A stretch of 64,000 bases of DNA from positions 1 through 64,000 of the forward strand of contig JHVP01000014.1 of the NCBI GenBank assembly GCA_000620205.1, in the 5' to 3' direction. The notes under the pieces were generated by a model. That model saw nothing but the letters and a program-made list of their open reading frames with translations, was not told the DNA's origin and did no database searches. Every line of letters begins with the position of its first letter. The first letter of the stretch is position 1. Shown one piece after another: positions 1 through 7,061 of this stretch. Origin of the DNA: Geodermatophilaceae bacterium URHA0031 (GTDB lineage Bacteria > Actinomycetota > Actinomycetes > Mycobacteriales > Geodermatophilaceae). The translations under genes were made by a program, and so were the position numbers.

Positions 1-672
1 TCCTCGCAGAACCCCGGGGACGGGCAGACGGCGGTCAAGGCCGTGGACGGGGTGGTCGACGGCTACCCGGGCGACCACACCGCTGAGTGGGCCAGTGCCG
101 GTCAGGGCGTCGGTGCCTGGCTGCAGCTGGACTGGGCGTCGGCGGTGCAGCTCAACGCCGTGGTGCTCTACGACCGGCCCAACCAGTACGACCAGGTGAC
201 CGGGGCGACGCTCCGGTTCTCCGACGGCTCGACGGTGACCGTGCCCTCGCTGGACAACGCCGGGGGCCCGGTGACGGTGACCTTCCCGGCCCGCAGCACC
301 ACCTCGCTGCGGATCACGGTCACCTCGGTGGCCGTGTACACGGGGAACGTCGGGCTGGCCGAGATGGAGGTCTGGGGCACCCAGCCGGTGGCTCCCACCT
401 CGGCGCCGGCTGCCAAGGTGTCGGCGAGTCCGTCGGCCGGGGCCCCCGCTGCCGCTGCCACCGCGCAGCCGACCCCCGGGCCCGTGCAGCAGACGGTGCC
501 CGCGGAGCAGAGCCAGCAGCCGGCGGTGCCGGAGGCGACCACGCAGCGGTCGGCGCCGCAGGGGACGGTGACCGATCCGGCCGGCGGCGTGCCGTCCGTG
601 CCACCCGCCGAACCGACGACCGGACCGCCCGACGCCCGTCTCGACGAGACCGGGACCACGGTCACCGAGTGA
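1..672 (+). CDS. Discoidin (F5/8 type C)-like domain protein, C-terminal part, cut by window edge
   Basis: The frame is open from base 1, so the true start lies to the left. The first ~125 visible residues look like a galactose-binding/discoidin beta-sandwich: a Gln-Thr-Ala-Val-Lys-Ala-Val-Asp-Gly opening, a Gly-Ala-Trp-Leu-Gln-Leu-Asp-Trp strand (the usual 'WLQLDW' core), a Val-Leu-Tyr-Asp-Arg-Pro turn, and a closing Ala-Glu-Met-Glu-Val-Trp-Gly strand. A Pro/Ala/Thr/Gln-rich low-complexity tail of about 85 residues follows. Such domains usually bind carbohydrate and are appended to secreted enzymes; the catalytic part, if any, is outside the window. A perfect hairpin directly after the stop ends the transcript, so this gene is probably not in the polysaccharide operon downstream, though a surface role beside it would fit. 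Confidence 0.75.
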   Translation, partial: SSQNPGDGQTAVKAVDGVVDGYPGDHTAEWASAGQGVGAWLQLDWASAVQLNAVVLYDRPNQYDQVTGATLRFSDGSTVTVPSLDNAGGPVTVTFPARSTTSLRITVTSVAVYTGNVGLAEMEVWGTQPVAPTSAPAAKVSASPSAGAPAAAATAQPTPGPVQQTVPAEQSQQPAVPEATTQRSAPQGTVTDPAGGVPSVPPAEPTTGPPDARLDETGTTVTE

Positions 673-675
673 CTC

Positions 676-710
676 ACAGCGCCCCTGCCGGATCCCGGCA
701 GGGGCGCTGT
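676..710 (+). terminator. Strong intrinsic-type hairpin
   Basis: A perfect 15-bp stem (ACAGCGCCCCTGCCG paired with its complement at 696–710, extendable by one pair) with a 3–5 base loop starts 3 bases after the stop codon. There is no U-tract, as is usual in high-GC actinobacteria. It separates the discoidin gene from the polysaccharide cluster. Confidence 0.85.
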
Positions 711-972
711 CCCGTTCCGGACCCGTCGTCGGACCAGGGGCGCACGCGACGTCGACCATTCCGGGGAGAAAAGGTCACCGGTGTGGGTGTCGCGCGCGCG
801 GGTGACCATTCTCGCCGCGGTGCCCACAACGGGTGAAAGAATCTGTGTGACCTTCTCCGGCGATTTCTGACGCATAGCATCCATGCGACCTCATTGGCGT
901 CGCACAGCTCATGTGAATGGCATCCGACCCCATTTCCGAGGTCCTCCACGAGCGTATGAGTGAGGACGTCAC
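711..972 (+). promoter_or_regulatory. Regulatory intergenic region upstream of the polysaccharide cluster
   Basis: This ~260-bp gene-free stretch has lower GC than its surroundings and holds several symmetric elements: GGTCACC (773–779) facing GGTGACC (801–807); TGCGAC (884–889) and GTCGCA (899–904) nine bases apart; and GACCATTC twice (754, 804). The sequence TTCTCCGGCG at 853–862 recurs at 4801–4810, just upstream of the Wzz/BY-kinase gene. It most likely holds the main promoter and operator(s) of the cluster. I cannot place the -10/-35 boxes with confidence. A GAGGA ribosome-binding sequence lies just before the ATG at 973. Confidence 0.5.
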
Positions 973-1521
973 ATGGCCACCGCCACCCATCCCCGGACCA
1001 TTCGGGAACTCGTCACGTGGATGCGTGAGGACGCCGAGGTGAACCGGTCGCGTGGTGGCGGGACGCTGAGTGTGGTCTCGGTGGCGATCTTCCGGCTCAA
1101 CCAGTTCGGCGTCCGCGGGACCGGGCTCGTCCCGGCGCTGGTCCGGCTGCTGTCGCTGCCGCTGGTCGTGTTCTCGCGGCTCATGCTCAGCTGCGAGGTC
1201 CCCGGGTCGCTGGCCTGTGGCCGCCGCTTCGTCCTGGCCCACGGCGGCCGTGGCGTCATCATCGTGCCGGACGCCGTCATCGGGGACGACGTCGTCATGG
1301 CCCCCTACTCCGGGCTCGGCGTGGCCTATCCGGCGGCCGGTGCCCCCACCCTCGGGGACCGCGTCTACGTCGGCGCCTCGGTCACCGTGATGGGCCCGGT
1401 CACCGTGGGCGACGGCGCCTTCATCGGCACCCGGGCACTGGTGGTCAAGGACGTCCCGGCGGGAGTGCTCGCCGTGGGTCTGCCCGCCAAGGTCGTCGGC
1501 CCGGCCCCGGTGCAGTCGTGA
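973..1521 (+). CDS. Serine-acetyltransferase-like hexapeptide acyltransferase, copy 1
   Basis: This 182-residue protein has an alpha-helical N-terminal half (~1–85) followed by a left-handed beta-helix of hexapeptide repeats. The segment Leu-Ala-His-Gly-Gly-Arg-Gly-Val-Ile-Ile corresponds to the His-Gly-Thr-Gly-Val-Val-Ile active-site region of serine acetyltransferases. It ends with the family's usual Gly-Leu-Pro-Ala-Lys-Val loop. In exopolysaccharide clusters such enzymes usually O-acetylate (or otherwise acylate) a sugar from acetyl-CoA at the cytoplasmic membrane face. It is the first gene of the cluster and overlaps the next start by 4 bases (GTGA). A close paralogue (9979–10521) closes the cluster. 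The real acceptor is unknown; a true cysteine-biosynthetic CysE role is unlikely given context and length. Confidence 0.85.
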   Translation: MATATHPRTIRELVTWMREDAEVNRSRGGGTLSVVSVAIFRLNQFGVRGTGLVPALVRLLSLPLVVFSRLMLSCEVPGSLACGRRFVLAHGGRGVIIVPDAVIGDDVVMAPYSGLGVAYPAAGAPTLGDRVYVGASVTVMGPVTVGDGAFIGTRALVVKDVPAGVLAVGLPAKVVGPAPVQS

Positions 1522-2291
1522 GCGCATCGGTGACCGGCCCGCACGCCACCGGTGCCGGCGACGTCCCGGCCGGGGCCTTCGCCGACGTCCTCACGGAGGC
1601 CCTGCGCACCGGGTCGGGGGGCGTGCTGACCTGGCTGAACCACTACAGCGCCCTGCAGGCCCTGCAGGCCGGTGTGCCGCTCGACCAGTTCGACTATCTG
1701 GGCCTGGACGGCATCTTCCTGGCCCGCATCGTCCGCGCGGAGGTCACCCGGACGAGCGCGGACCTGCTGCTGCCCGTCGTCCTGGAGCGCACGGACGGCC
1801 TCCGGGTCGCGCTGATCGGCTCGACCACCGAGACACTGGCGGTGGTCGCCCGCAAGATCGAGGCCGAGTACGGACACCAGGTCGTGCTGATGTGCGACGG
1901 GTACAGCGGTCTCCCCGAGGCGGCATCGGTGCGCCGGCAGCTCCAGGAGGCCCGGGTCGACCTGGCCGTCGTGGCGCTCGGCGCTCCTCGGCAGGACTTC
2001 TACGCCCTGGAGCTGCGCAGCCCGGGGACCCTGGTCACCACCTGCGGCGGCTGGCTGGACCAGTTCGCCGGCGGTGACTACTACCCGCGGTGGGCCTACC
2101 CGCTCCGGCTGAACTGGCTCGTCCGGCTCTGCCGCGAGCCCGCGCGCCTCTGGCGGCGGTACAGCGTCGACGCGCTCCGGGCCGTCCGCGCCACCCAGGA
2201 ACTGACCGACTACGTCACCGGCCTCGGTGGCCGGGCGCTGCAGGCGGCGGAGTCCGGCCGCTCGTCCGCGTCCGACGACCTCGCGGCCTGA
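1518..2291 (+). CDS. WecG/TagA/CpsF-family glycosyltransferase
   Basis: A 257-residue protein of the GT26 family, which adds ManNAc/ManNAcA-type or other sugars to a lipid-linked saccharide. Visible family landmarks are a Leu-Asp-Gly segment near residue 60 (the acidic residue conserved in TagA), Leu-Gly-Ala-Pro-Arg-Gln-Asp around residue 155 (usual GxPkQE/D signature), and a C-terminal Cys-Gly-Gly-Trp-Leu-Asp-Gln-Phe-Ala-Gly-Gly followed by an aromatic/Arg-rich membrane-contact helix (WLVRLCREPARLWRRY). It starts with GTG overlapping the previous stop, so translation is coupled. It likely makes the second committed sugar transfer onto undecaprenyl-PP-sugar; no initiating phosphoglycosyltransferase (WbaP/WecA type) is seen in the window, so that enzyme must be elsewhere. 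Confidence 0.9.
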   Translation: MSASVTGPHATGAGDVPAGAFADVLTEALRTGSGGVLTWLNHYSALQALQAGVPLDQFDYLGLDGIFLARIVRAEVTRTSADLLLPVVLERTDGLRVALIGSTTETLAVVARKIEAEYGHQVVLMCDGYSGLPEAASVRRQLQEARVDLAVVALGAPRQDFYALELRSPGTLVTTCGGWLDQFAGGDYYPRWAYPLRLNWLVRLCREPARLWRRYSVDALRAVRATQELTDYVTGLGGRALQAAESGRSSASDDLAA

Positions 2292-2302
2292 CAGGGGGAT
2301 CC

Positions 2303-3418
2303 GTGCTCATCAGCGTGCAACCACATCTGCGCTACGGCGGGGCCGAGCGGCAGACCGTCCTGCTGTCCAACGTCGTCCACCGACGCCACGGTCGTGCGGC
2401 CGTCGTGCTGCACGACCAGGTCGGCGGCCTGCTCGACGCCCTGGACCCGGGGGTCAGGGTCGAGTGCCTCGGCCTCGACGACCACCTCAGGACCCCCCTG
2501 GTGGCCCGGCGGCTGCGCCGGCTGCTCGACCAGCAGTTCCGGGACGGCGAGAAGTCCCTGGTGGGGCTGCACCTGTGGTCGAGCATCCTGGCCGGCGCGC
2601 TCGCCGAGCGTCGCCGGGACGACGACTTCACCTTCGTCTACTACGAGGACCTGGACCCCTCGGAGCACGCCCGGTTCATCCCGATGGGCCGGGCCAAGCA
2701 GCGGCTGGTCCGCAGCGTGTTCCGCCGCAAGGACGTCGTCGTCGCCAACACCAACCGGGTGGCCGACGCGATGGCCCGGGTCTACGGGCTGGAGACCCGC
2801 CCGCGGGTGATCAGCCCGGCGATCGACCTGGCGGCCCTGCGGGTGGCCGCCGAGGACCCGGCCCCCGCGCCGCCCCGGGACCGCCCGCTGAAGGTCGCCA
2901 CGGTCGGCTCGCTGGTGCCGCTCAAGGGACTCGACGTCGTCTACGAGGGCCTGCTCGCCTCGGGCATCGAGTGCGAGTGGCACGTCGTCGGTGAGGGCCC
3001 GCTGCGCCCGTGGCTCGACGCGCTGCCGACCGACGGTCCGGTGCTGGTGCGCGCCCACGGCGGGCACCCCCGCCCCTACGAGGTGGTCCGGGATGCCGAC
3101 CTGCTCGTGCACGGTGCCCACTCCGAGGCTCTCGGGCTCGTGCTCCTGGAGGCCCTGGGGGTCGGGGTGCCGGTGCTGGCCGCTGCGGCCTCCGGGCCCT
3201 CGGAGATGGTCGAGCTGCTCGGCGACCGGCCCGAGGTGCTCAGCCTGTTCCCGGTCGGGGACCCGGCCGGCCTCGCCCTCGCCCTCAAGGAGCGGGTGAC
3301 CCAGCTCGAGGCCACCCCCGGCCTGACCGACATGCAGCGCTACGTCGCGCGGTACTCCATCGAGGCGACCGCGGACGCGTGGACGGAGCTGGCCCAGGAC
3401 CATGGCTGCACCTTCTGA
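2303..3418 (+). CDS. GT4-type glycosyltransferase
   Basis: A 371-residue GT-B fold glycosyltransferase. The N-terminal Gly-Gly-Ala-Glu-Arg-Gln (residues ~12–17) is typical of group-1 enzymes. The second Rossmann half carries Val-Gly-Glu-Gly-Pro-Leu and the nucleotide-sugar-binding E-x7-E motif (Ser-Glu-Ala-Leu-Gly-Leu-Val-Leu-Leu-Glu). The GTG at 2303 is preceded by a GGGGG ribosome-binding sequence; the frame is open further upstream but that part overlaps the previous gene and has no good start. The donor and acceptor sugars cannot be told from sequence. It is co-directional with the cluster and its end overlaps the flippase start by 17 bases. Confidence 0.9.
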   Translation: MLISVQPHLRYGGAERQTVLLSNVVHRRHGRAAVVLHDQVGGLLDALDPGVRVECLGLDDHLRTPLVARRLRRLLDQQFRDGEKSLVGLHLWSSILAGALAERRRDDDFTFVYYEDLDPSEHARFIPMGRAKQRLVRSVFRRKDVVVANTNRVADAMARVYGLETRPRVISPAIDLAALRVAAEDPAPAPPRDRPLKVATVGSLVPLKGLDVVYEGLLASGIECEWHVVGEGPLRPWLDALPTDGPVLVRAHGGHPRPYEVVRDADLLVHGAHSEALGLVLLEALGVGVPVLAAAASGPSEMVELLGDRPEVLSLFPVGDPAGLALALKERVTQLEATPGLTDMQRYVARYSIEATADAWTELAQDHGCTF

Positions 3419-4721
3419 GGCGGGGACCCGGCTCGCCGTCACCGGCGGCGCCGGGGGACGTGCGTCCGTGCTGCCGTGGCGGCGGCTGGCTTCCTTCGCC
3501 GGCCTCCCGGTCATCTCGCTGGCCGGGTCGCTGACCGTCATCCCGGTCATCTCCTCGGTCGGCGGTGCCCAGGGCTGGGCAGCCGTCGCGCTGGGTCAGG
3601 CCCTGGGCACCGGTGCGGCCACGGTCCTGCAGTACGGGTGGGGCTTCGTCGGGCCCACCACGATGGTCGGCCTGGATGCCCCCGCGCGGGCTCACCTGCT
3701 GTGGGTCAGCACGCTCTCGCGCCTGCTGGTCGGGGCGGTGCTGTTCCCGGTCGCCGCCCTCGCCGCTGCGCTCCTCGCCCCGGCCGGTCACGGCCTGCTG
3801 GCTGCGCTCACCGCCGTCGCCCTCGGCACCTGGGGCATGTCGGCCTACTGGTTCTTCGTCGGCACCGGGCGTCCCGGGCACGCGGCGCGGTACGAGACGG
3901 TGCCCCGGCTGGTCGTCCAGCTCGCCGCCGCGCTGGCTGCCCTGCTCACGCGCGACCCGCTCTGGTACCCGATCCTCTTCCTCGCGGGGCAGGTGGCCAC
4001 GATCGGCTGGCTGACCGTTCGGCTCAGCGAGATCTCGTTCTCCCGGCGGACCTGGGCGGAGGCCGTCGGGGCGCTCCGCGACCAGCGCGCTGCGGCCGCC
4101 ACCGACGCTGTCGTGGCCACCCTGTCCAGCGTCCCGACCAGCATCATGGCTGCGGTGGCGCCGGCGTCGCTGGCCGTCTTCGCCGCCGGCGACCGGGTGC
4201 AGCGACTGGCGCAGTCGGGCATCCAGCCCTTGTACAACGCCTTCCAGGGGTGGGTGTCCGAAGCCCCTCCGGCAGGGGTCGGCTCGCGCATGCGCCTCGC
4301 GGTCGGGGCGACCTCCTGCGCCGGTGTCGTGGCCGGCGTCGCCGTGGCGCTCGGCCTGCCGGTCGTGGACCACTGGCTCTTCGCCGGCCAGCTGGAGGTG
4401 GGTCACTGGGTGAGCTCGGTCTTCGGGCTGGCACTGGCGCTGTGGTCGACGTCCTCGGCCATCACCTTCGACGTGCTCGCCCCGGCCGGCCGGACCGACG
4501 TGATCCTCCGCAGCACGGCCGCCTGCGGCCTGGTGGCGATCGCCGGCATCGCGGTGCTGCCCCGGATCTGGGGTGCGGCCGGCGGTGCCACGGCGGTGCT
4601 GCTGGCACAGCTGGCCGCGGTGGTCGTCCAGGCCGCCGCCTGCCGGCGGATGACCGCCCCGCTGTCCGCGCCGAGCGTGACCGTGCCGAGCCTGACCGCG
4701 CCGCCCGGCACGTCCGGCTGA
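3402..4721 (+). CDS. Polysaccharide flippase (Wzx-like, MOP superfamily)
   Basis: A 439-residue, strongly hydrophobic protein with about 12 predicted membrane helices and few charged loops, starting with ATG inside the end of the GT4 gene. Length, topology and position between glycosyltransferases and a Wzz/BY-kinase fit a Wzx-type flippase that turns the lipid-linked repeat unit across the membrane. The internal motif Ser-Ile-Met-Ala-Ala-Val-Ala-Pro after the sixth helix and a Gly-Asp-Arg-Val-Gln-Arg-Leu loop resemble the MATE/PST family repeat. Sequence identity within this superfamily is low, so the call rests on topology and context. Confidence 0.8.
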   Translation: MAAPSEAGTRLAVTGGAGGRASVLPWRRLASFAGLPVISLAGSLTVIPVISSVGGAQGWAAVALGQALGTGAATVLQYGWGFVGPTTMVGLDAPARAHLLWVSTLSRLLVGAVLFPVAALAAALLAPAGHGLLAALTAVALGTWGMSAYWFFVGTGRPGHAARYETVPRLVVQLAAALAALLTRDPLWYPILFLAGQVATIGWLTVRLSEISFSRRTWAEAVGALRDQRAAAATDAVVATLSSVPTSIMAAVAPASLAVFAAGDRVQRLAQSGIQPLYNAFQGWVSEAPPAGVGSRMRLAVGATSCAGVVAGVAVALGLPVVDHWLFAGQLEVGHWVSSVFGLALALWSTSSAITFDVLAPAGRTDVILRSTAACGLVAIAGIAVLPRIWGAAGGATAVLLAQLAAVVVQAAACRRMTAPLSAPSVTVPSLTAPPGTSG

Positions 4722-4726
4722 GGCCG

Positions 4727-4771
4727 TCCCGCCATCACCCATTCGTGTGGCGTCGGTCAGGAATGGCGGGA
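4727..4771 (+). promoter_or_regulatory. Inverted repeat after the flippase gene
   Basis: TCCCGCCAT (4727–4735) and ATGGCGGGA (4763–4771) form a perfect 9-bp inverted repeat around a 27-base loop, 5 bases after the flippase stop and ~90 bases before the Wzz/BY-kinase start. It could be an attenuator-like hairpin or a partial terminator that sets the ratio of early to late cluster genes. The shared TTCTCCGGCG motif (4801–4810) follows it. Confidence 0.4.
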
Positions 4772-4863
4772 TCGACCGCTCCGGACCGTGTCACGCTGTC
4801 TTCTCCGGCGTCGCGTCGATCTCTTCGCGCGGGCCCGACCATTGTGTGGAAATTGGGGGAACT

Positions 4864-6282
4864 GTGGAACCGAGAGCCGTGTGGGCCGCATTGCGACGAG
4901 GGTGGAAGACGATCGTCGCGGGAGTCGTCCTGGGTGCGGGGATCGCCTTTCTCGTGACCTCGCTGCTGGGCCCGCGTTACTCGGCCCAGCTGCAGTTCTT
5001 CGTCTCCACCACCGACTCTGCGTCGACCAGTGACGCCTTCCAGGGCGGGCAGTTCGCCCAGCAGCGGGTCGCCTCCTACGCCGAGCTGCTGTCCGGTGAG
5101 GAGCTGGCCCAGCGGGTCGCCGAGCGGGTGGACGGGGACGTCACGGCCGGGCAGGTGGCAGCTGACGTCACGGCGACCACCGTCACCGGCACCGTTCTCA
5201 TCGACGTGACCGTCAGCGATGCCTCGCAGGGGGCGGCGGAGCAGATCGCCGCAGCCGTGGGCGCCGAGTTCCCCACCCTGGTGGCGGAGCTCGAGACCTC
5301 CGGTGACGACGCCGCCCCGGTGACGGTGGCGCTGACCGACCGCCCCGGGACCGCCTCCGCCCCGGACCTCACCGTGCGGAACACCCTGTTCGGCGCCGTG
5401 CTCGGCCTGTTGCTCGGAGCGGTCGCCGCCGTGGCCCGGGCTCTGCTGGACCGCACGGTCCGAGACAAGGAGCGCGCCGAGGAGCTCACCGGCGCCCCGG
5501 TCACCGGGATCGTCTTCCGTGACCAGGCGTTGGAACGGCAGCACACCATCGAGCGCGTGGGTGCCCGGACGGCCGAGCAGTACCGCCAGCTCGCCATGAG
5601 CCTGCAGTACCTCGACGTCGACTGCCCGCCCAAGGTGATCATGGTCGCCAGCTCGGTGCCCGCTGAGGCCAAGACGACCACCGTCATCAACCTGGCGATC
5701 GCGCTCACCGACGCCGGGGCCCGGGTGACCGTGGTCGAGGCCGATCTCCGGCGGCCCAAGGTCACCGAGTACCTCGGGCTGGTCGGCGGTGTCGGCCTGA
5801 CCAACGTGCTGGCCGGCAACGCCTCGCTGGAGGAGGTCGTGCAGCACTTCGGAGACGGCGGTCTCCGCGTCGTCGCGGCGGGTCCGACGCCGCCCAACCC
5901 CGCCCGGCTCCTCGGCTCGGAGCAGATGGGGGTGCTGCTGGAGAAGCTGCGCAGCGACAACGACTACGTGCTGGTGGACGCCGCGCCCCTGCTGCCCGTC
6001 GCGGACGCCCGCGGGCTGGCCACGCTGGTGGACGGCGTGCTGCTCTCGGTCCGGCACGGCCGCACGACCGGCGACCAGTTGACGGAGGCCGCCGCGGCGC
6101 TGGACACGGTCGGGGCCCGGACCCTGGGCGTCGTCCTGAACATGGTCCCGTTGTCCGGCGACCTGGCTGCAGCGCACGCCTACGGCGTCGACTACGGCTA
6201 CACCTCGCCGTCGGAGACCCCGGTCGACCTGGCCCCGCCCGCACGCCCGGCCGGCGCCGCACCGGTGACGGGGCAGGCGTGA
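4864..6282 (+). CDS. Wzz-type co-polymerase fused to BY-kinase (polysaccharide chain-length regulator)
   Basis: A 472-residue protein. Residues ~1–190 are a Wzz/chain-length-determinant domain with two membrane helices (about 15–37 and 175–200). The C-terminal half is a bacterial tyrosine kinase: Walker A-like segment Ser-Ser-Val-Pro-Ala-Glu-Ala-Lys-Thr-Thr (Lys270), Walker A' Val-Val-Glu-Ala-Asp-Leu-Arg-Arg-Pro (Asp294), a Walker B Val-Leu-Val-Asp-Ala-Ala-Pro, and a short Tyr-containing tail (Tyr-Gly-Val-Asp-Tyr-Gly-Tyr). It should control polymer length through Tyr phosphorylation, reversed by the phosphatase next door. GTG at 4864 has GGGGGA 3 bases upstream; a GTG at 4846 is also possible. 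The P-loop is unusual: the Gly before the Lys is Ala. Confidence 0.9.
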   Translation: MEPRAVWAALRRGWKTIVAGVVLGAGIAFLVTSLLGPRYSAQLQFFVSTTDSASTSDAFQGGQFAQQRVASYAELLSGEELAQRVAERVDGDVTAGQVAADVTATTVTGTVLIDVTVSDASQGAAEQIAAAVGAEFPTLVAELETSGDDAAPVTVALTDRPGTASAPDLTVRNTLFGAVLGLLLGAVAAVARALLDRTVRDKERAEELTGAPVTGIVFRDQALERQHTIERVGARTAEQYRQLAMSLQYLDVDCPPKVIMVASSVPAEAKTTTVINLAIALTDAGARVTVVEADLRRPKVTEYLGLVGGVGLTNVLAGNASLEEVVQHFGDGGLRVVAAGPTPPNPARLLGSEQMGVLLEKLRSDNDYVLVDAAPLLPVADARGLATLVDGVLLSVRHGRTTGDQLTEAAAALDTVGARTLGVVLNMVPLSGDLAAAHAYGVDYGYTSPSETPVDLAPPARPAGAAPVTGQA

Positions 6283-6322
6283 CCGGGGGCGAGCTGCAGC
6301 CGCCGCTCCCAGGAGGGGTGTC

Positions 6323-6973
6323 GTGACGCCCTGGCCCGCCGCAGACCCGCTCGCGGACGAGGGGACGGGGTTCAGCGTCCTGTTCGTCTGCACGGGCAAC
6401 ATCTGCCGCTCACCGGTCGCTGAACGGCTGACCCGGGCACGCATCGAGGGAGTCCCCGGCGTGCCCCCCGGCAGCGTGCAGCTGACGAGCGCGGGGACCC
6501 ACGCGGTCACCGGACGGGCCATCGACCCGGCCAGCGCCCGGGCCCTCCAGGAGCTGGGCGGGAACCCGACCGGCTTCGCCGCCCGGGAGCTGACCGCCGC
6601 CATGGCCGCTGCCGCCGACCTCACCCTGACCATGACCCGCCACCACCGGCAGGAGGTGCTCGCGCGGGCACCCCGGGCCCTCGCCCGTACCTTCACCCTG
6701 CGTGAGGCGGCCGGTCTGCTGGCCGTCGTCCCGGCGGAGCAGACGACGGCGGAGACGGCGGGGACGCCGGCAGCACGGGCCCGCGCGCTCGTCCGGCAGC
6801 TGGCCGCAGCCCGCTCGCGCCGACCGGGGGGACCCGACGACGACGTCCGTGACCCGATCGGTCAGCCCGACGACGTCCACCGCGAGGTGGCGCAGACCGT
6901 CGCCGACGCACTGGACCCGCTGGTGGAGCGACTGCTGGCGGCGCTCGCCGGCCGGGTCGCTGAGCACCGCTGA
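6323..6973 (+). CDS. Low-molecular-weight protein-tyrosine phosphatase (Wzb-like)
   Basis: A 216-residue enzyme with the diagnostic P-loop CX5R-S as Cys-Thr-Gly-Asn-Ile-Cys-Arg-Ser (Cys23, Arg29). The family's C-terminal general-acid Asp-Pro loop is visible as Asp-Asp-Asp-Val-Arg-Asp-Pro-Ile-Gly near residue 177. It is longer than the usual ~150–180 residues because of an Ala/Arg-rich stretch at ~125–170. GTG at 6323 has a perfect AGGAGG at 6311–6316. Located 40 bases after the BY-kinase, it should dephosphorylate its tyrosine tail, which is needed for cycling during polymerisation. Confidence 0.92.
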   Translation: MTPWPAADPLADEGTGFSVLFVCTGNICRSPVAERLTRARIEGVPGVPPGSVQLTSAGTHAVTGRAIDPASARALQELGGNPTGFAARELTAAMAAAADLTLTMTRHHRQEVLARAPRALARTFTLREAAGLLAVVPAEQTTAETAGTPAARARALVRQLAAARSRRPGGPDDDVRDPIGQPDDVHREVAQTVADALDPLVERLLAALAGRVAEHR

Positions 6974-7034
6974 GCACCGCCCGCGTCCGGACCGCCCCAG
7001 CCCCGACCGCCCCAGCCCCGACGGCCCCAGCCCC
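6961..7034 (+). repeat. Short tandem repeats between phosphatase and beta-helix genes
   Basis: TGAGCACCGC occurs twice in tandem (6961–6980) at the very end of the phosphatase gene, and a 15-bp unit GACCGCCCCAGCCCC occurs three times (6990–7004, 7005–7019, 7020–7034; the last has one change) with a fourth partial copy. The array fills the gap before the next gene, whose ATG is at 7062. Confidence 0.85.
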
Positions 7035-7061
7035 GACCCATCCGTACCGAGAGGGACACCG

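Noticed and set aside
973..1521. CysE serine acetyltransferase of cysteine biosynthesis
   Set aside because: The protein is short, has a paralogue in the same cluster, and sits with glycosyltransferases; no cysK is nearby. A sugar acyltransferase role is more likely.
168..1527. Minus-strand open frames across the 711–972 gap
   Set aside because: They have no motifs or ribosome-binding sites and overlap conserved genes on the plus strand; the gap is better explained as regulatory DNA.
2210..4742. Overlapping minus-strand open frames opposite the glycosyltransferase and flippase genes
   Set aside because: Composition is typical of antisense GC-rich frames, and they would run through the operon against intact, motif-bearing genes.
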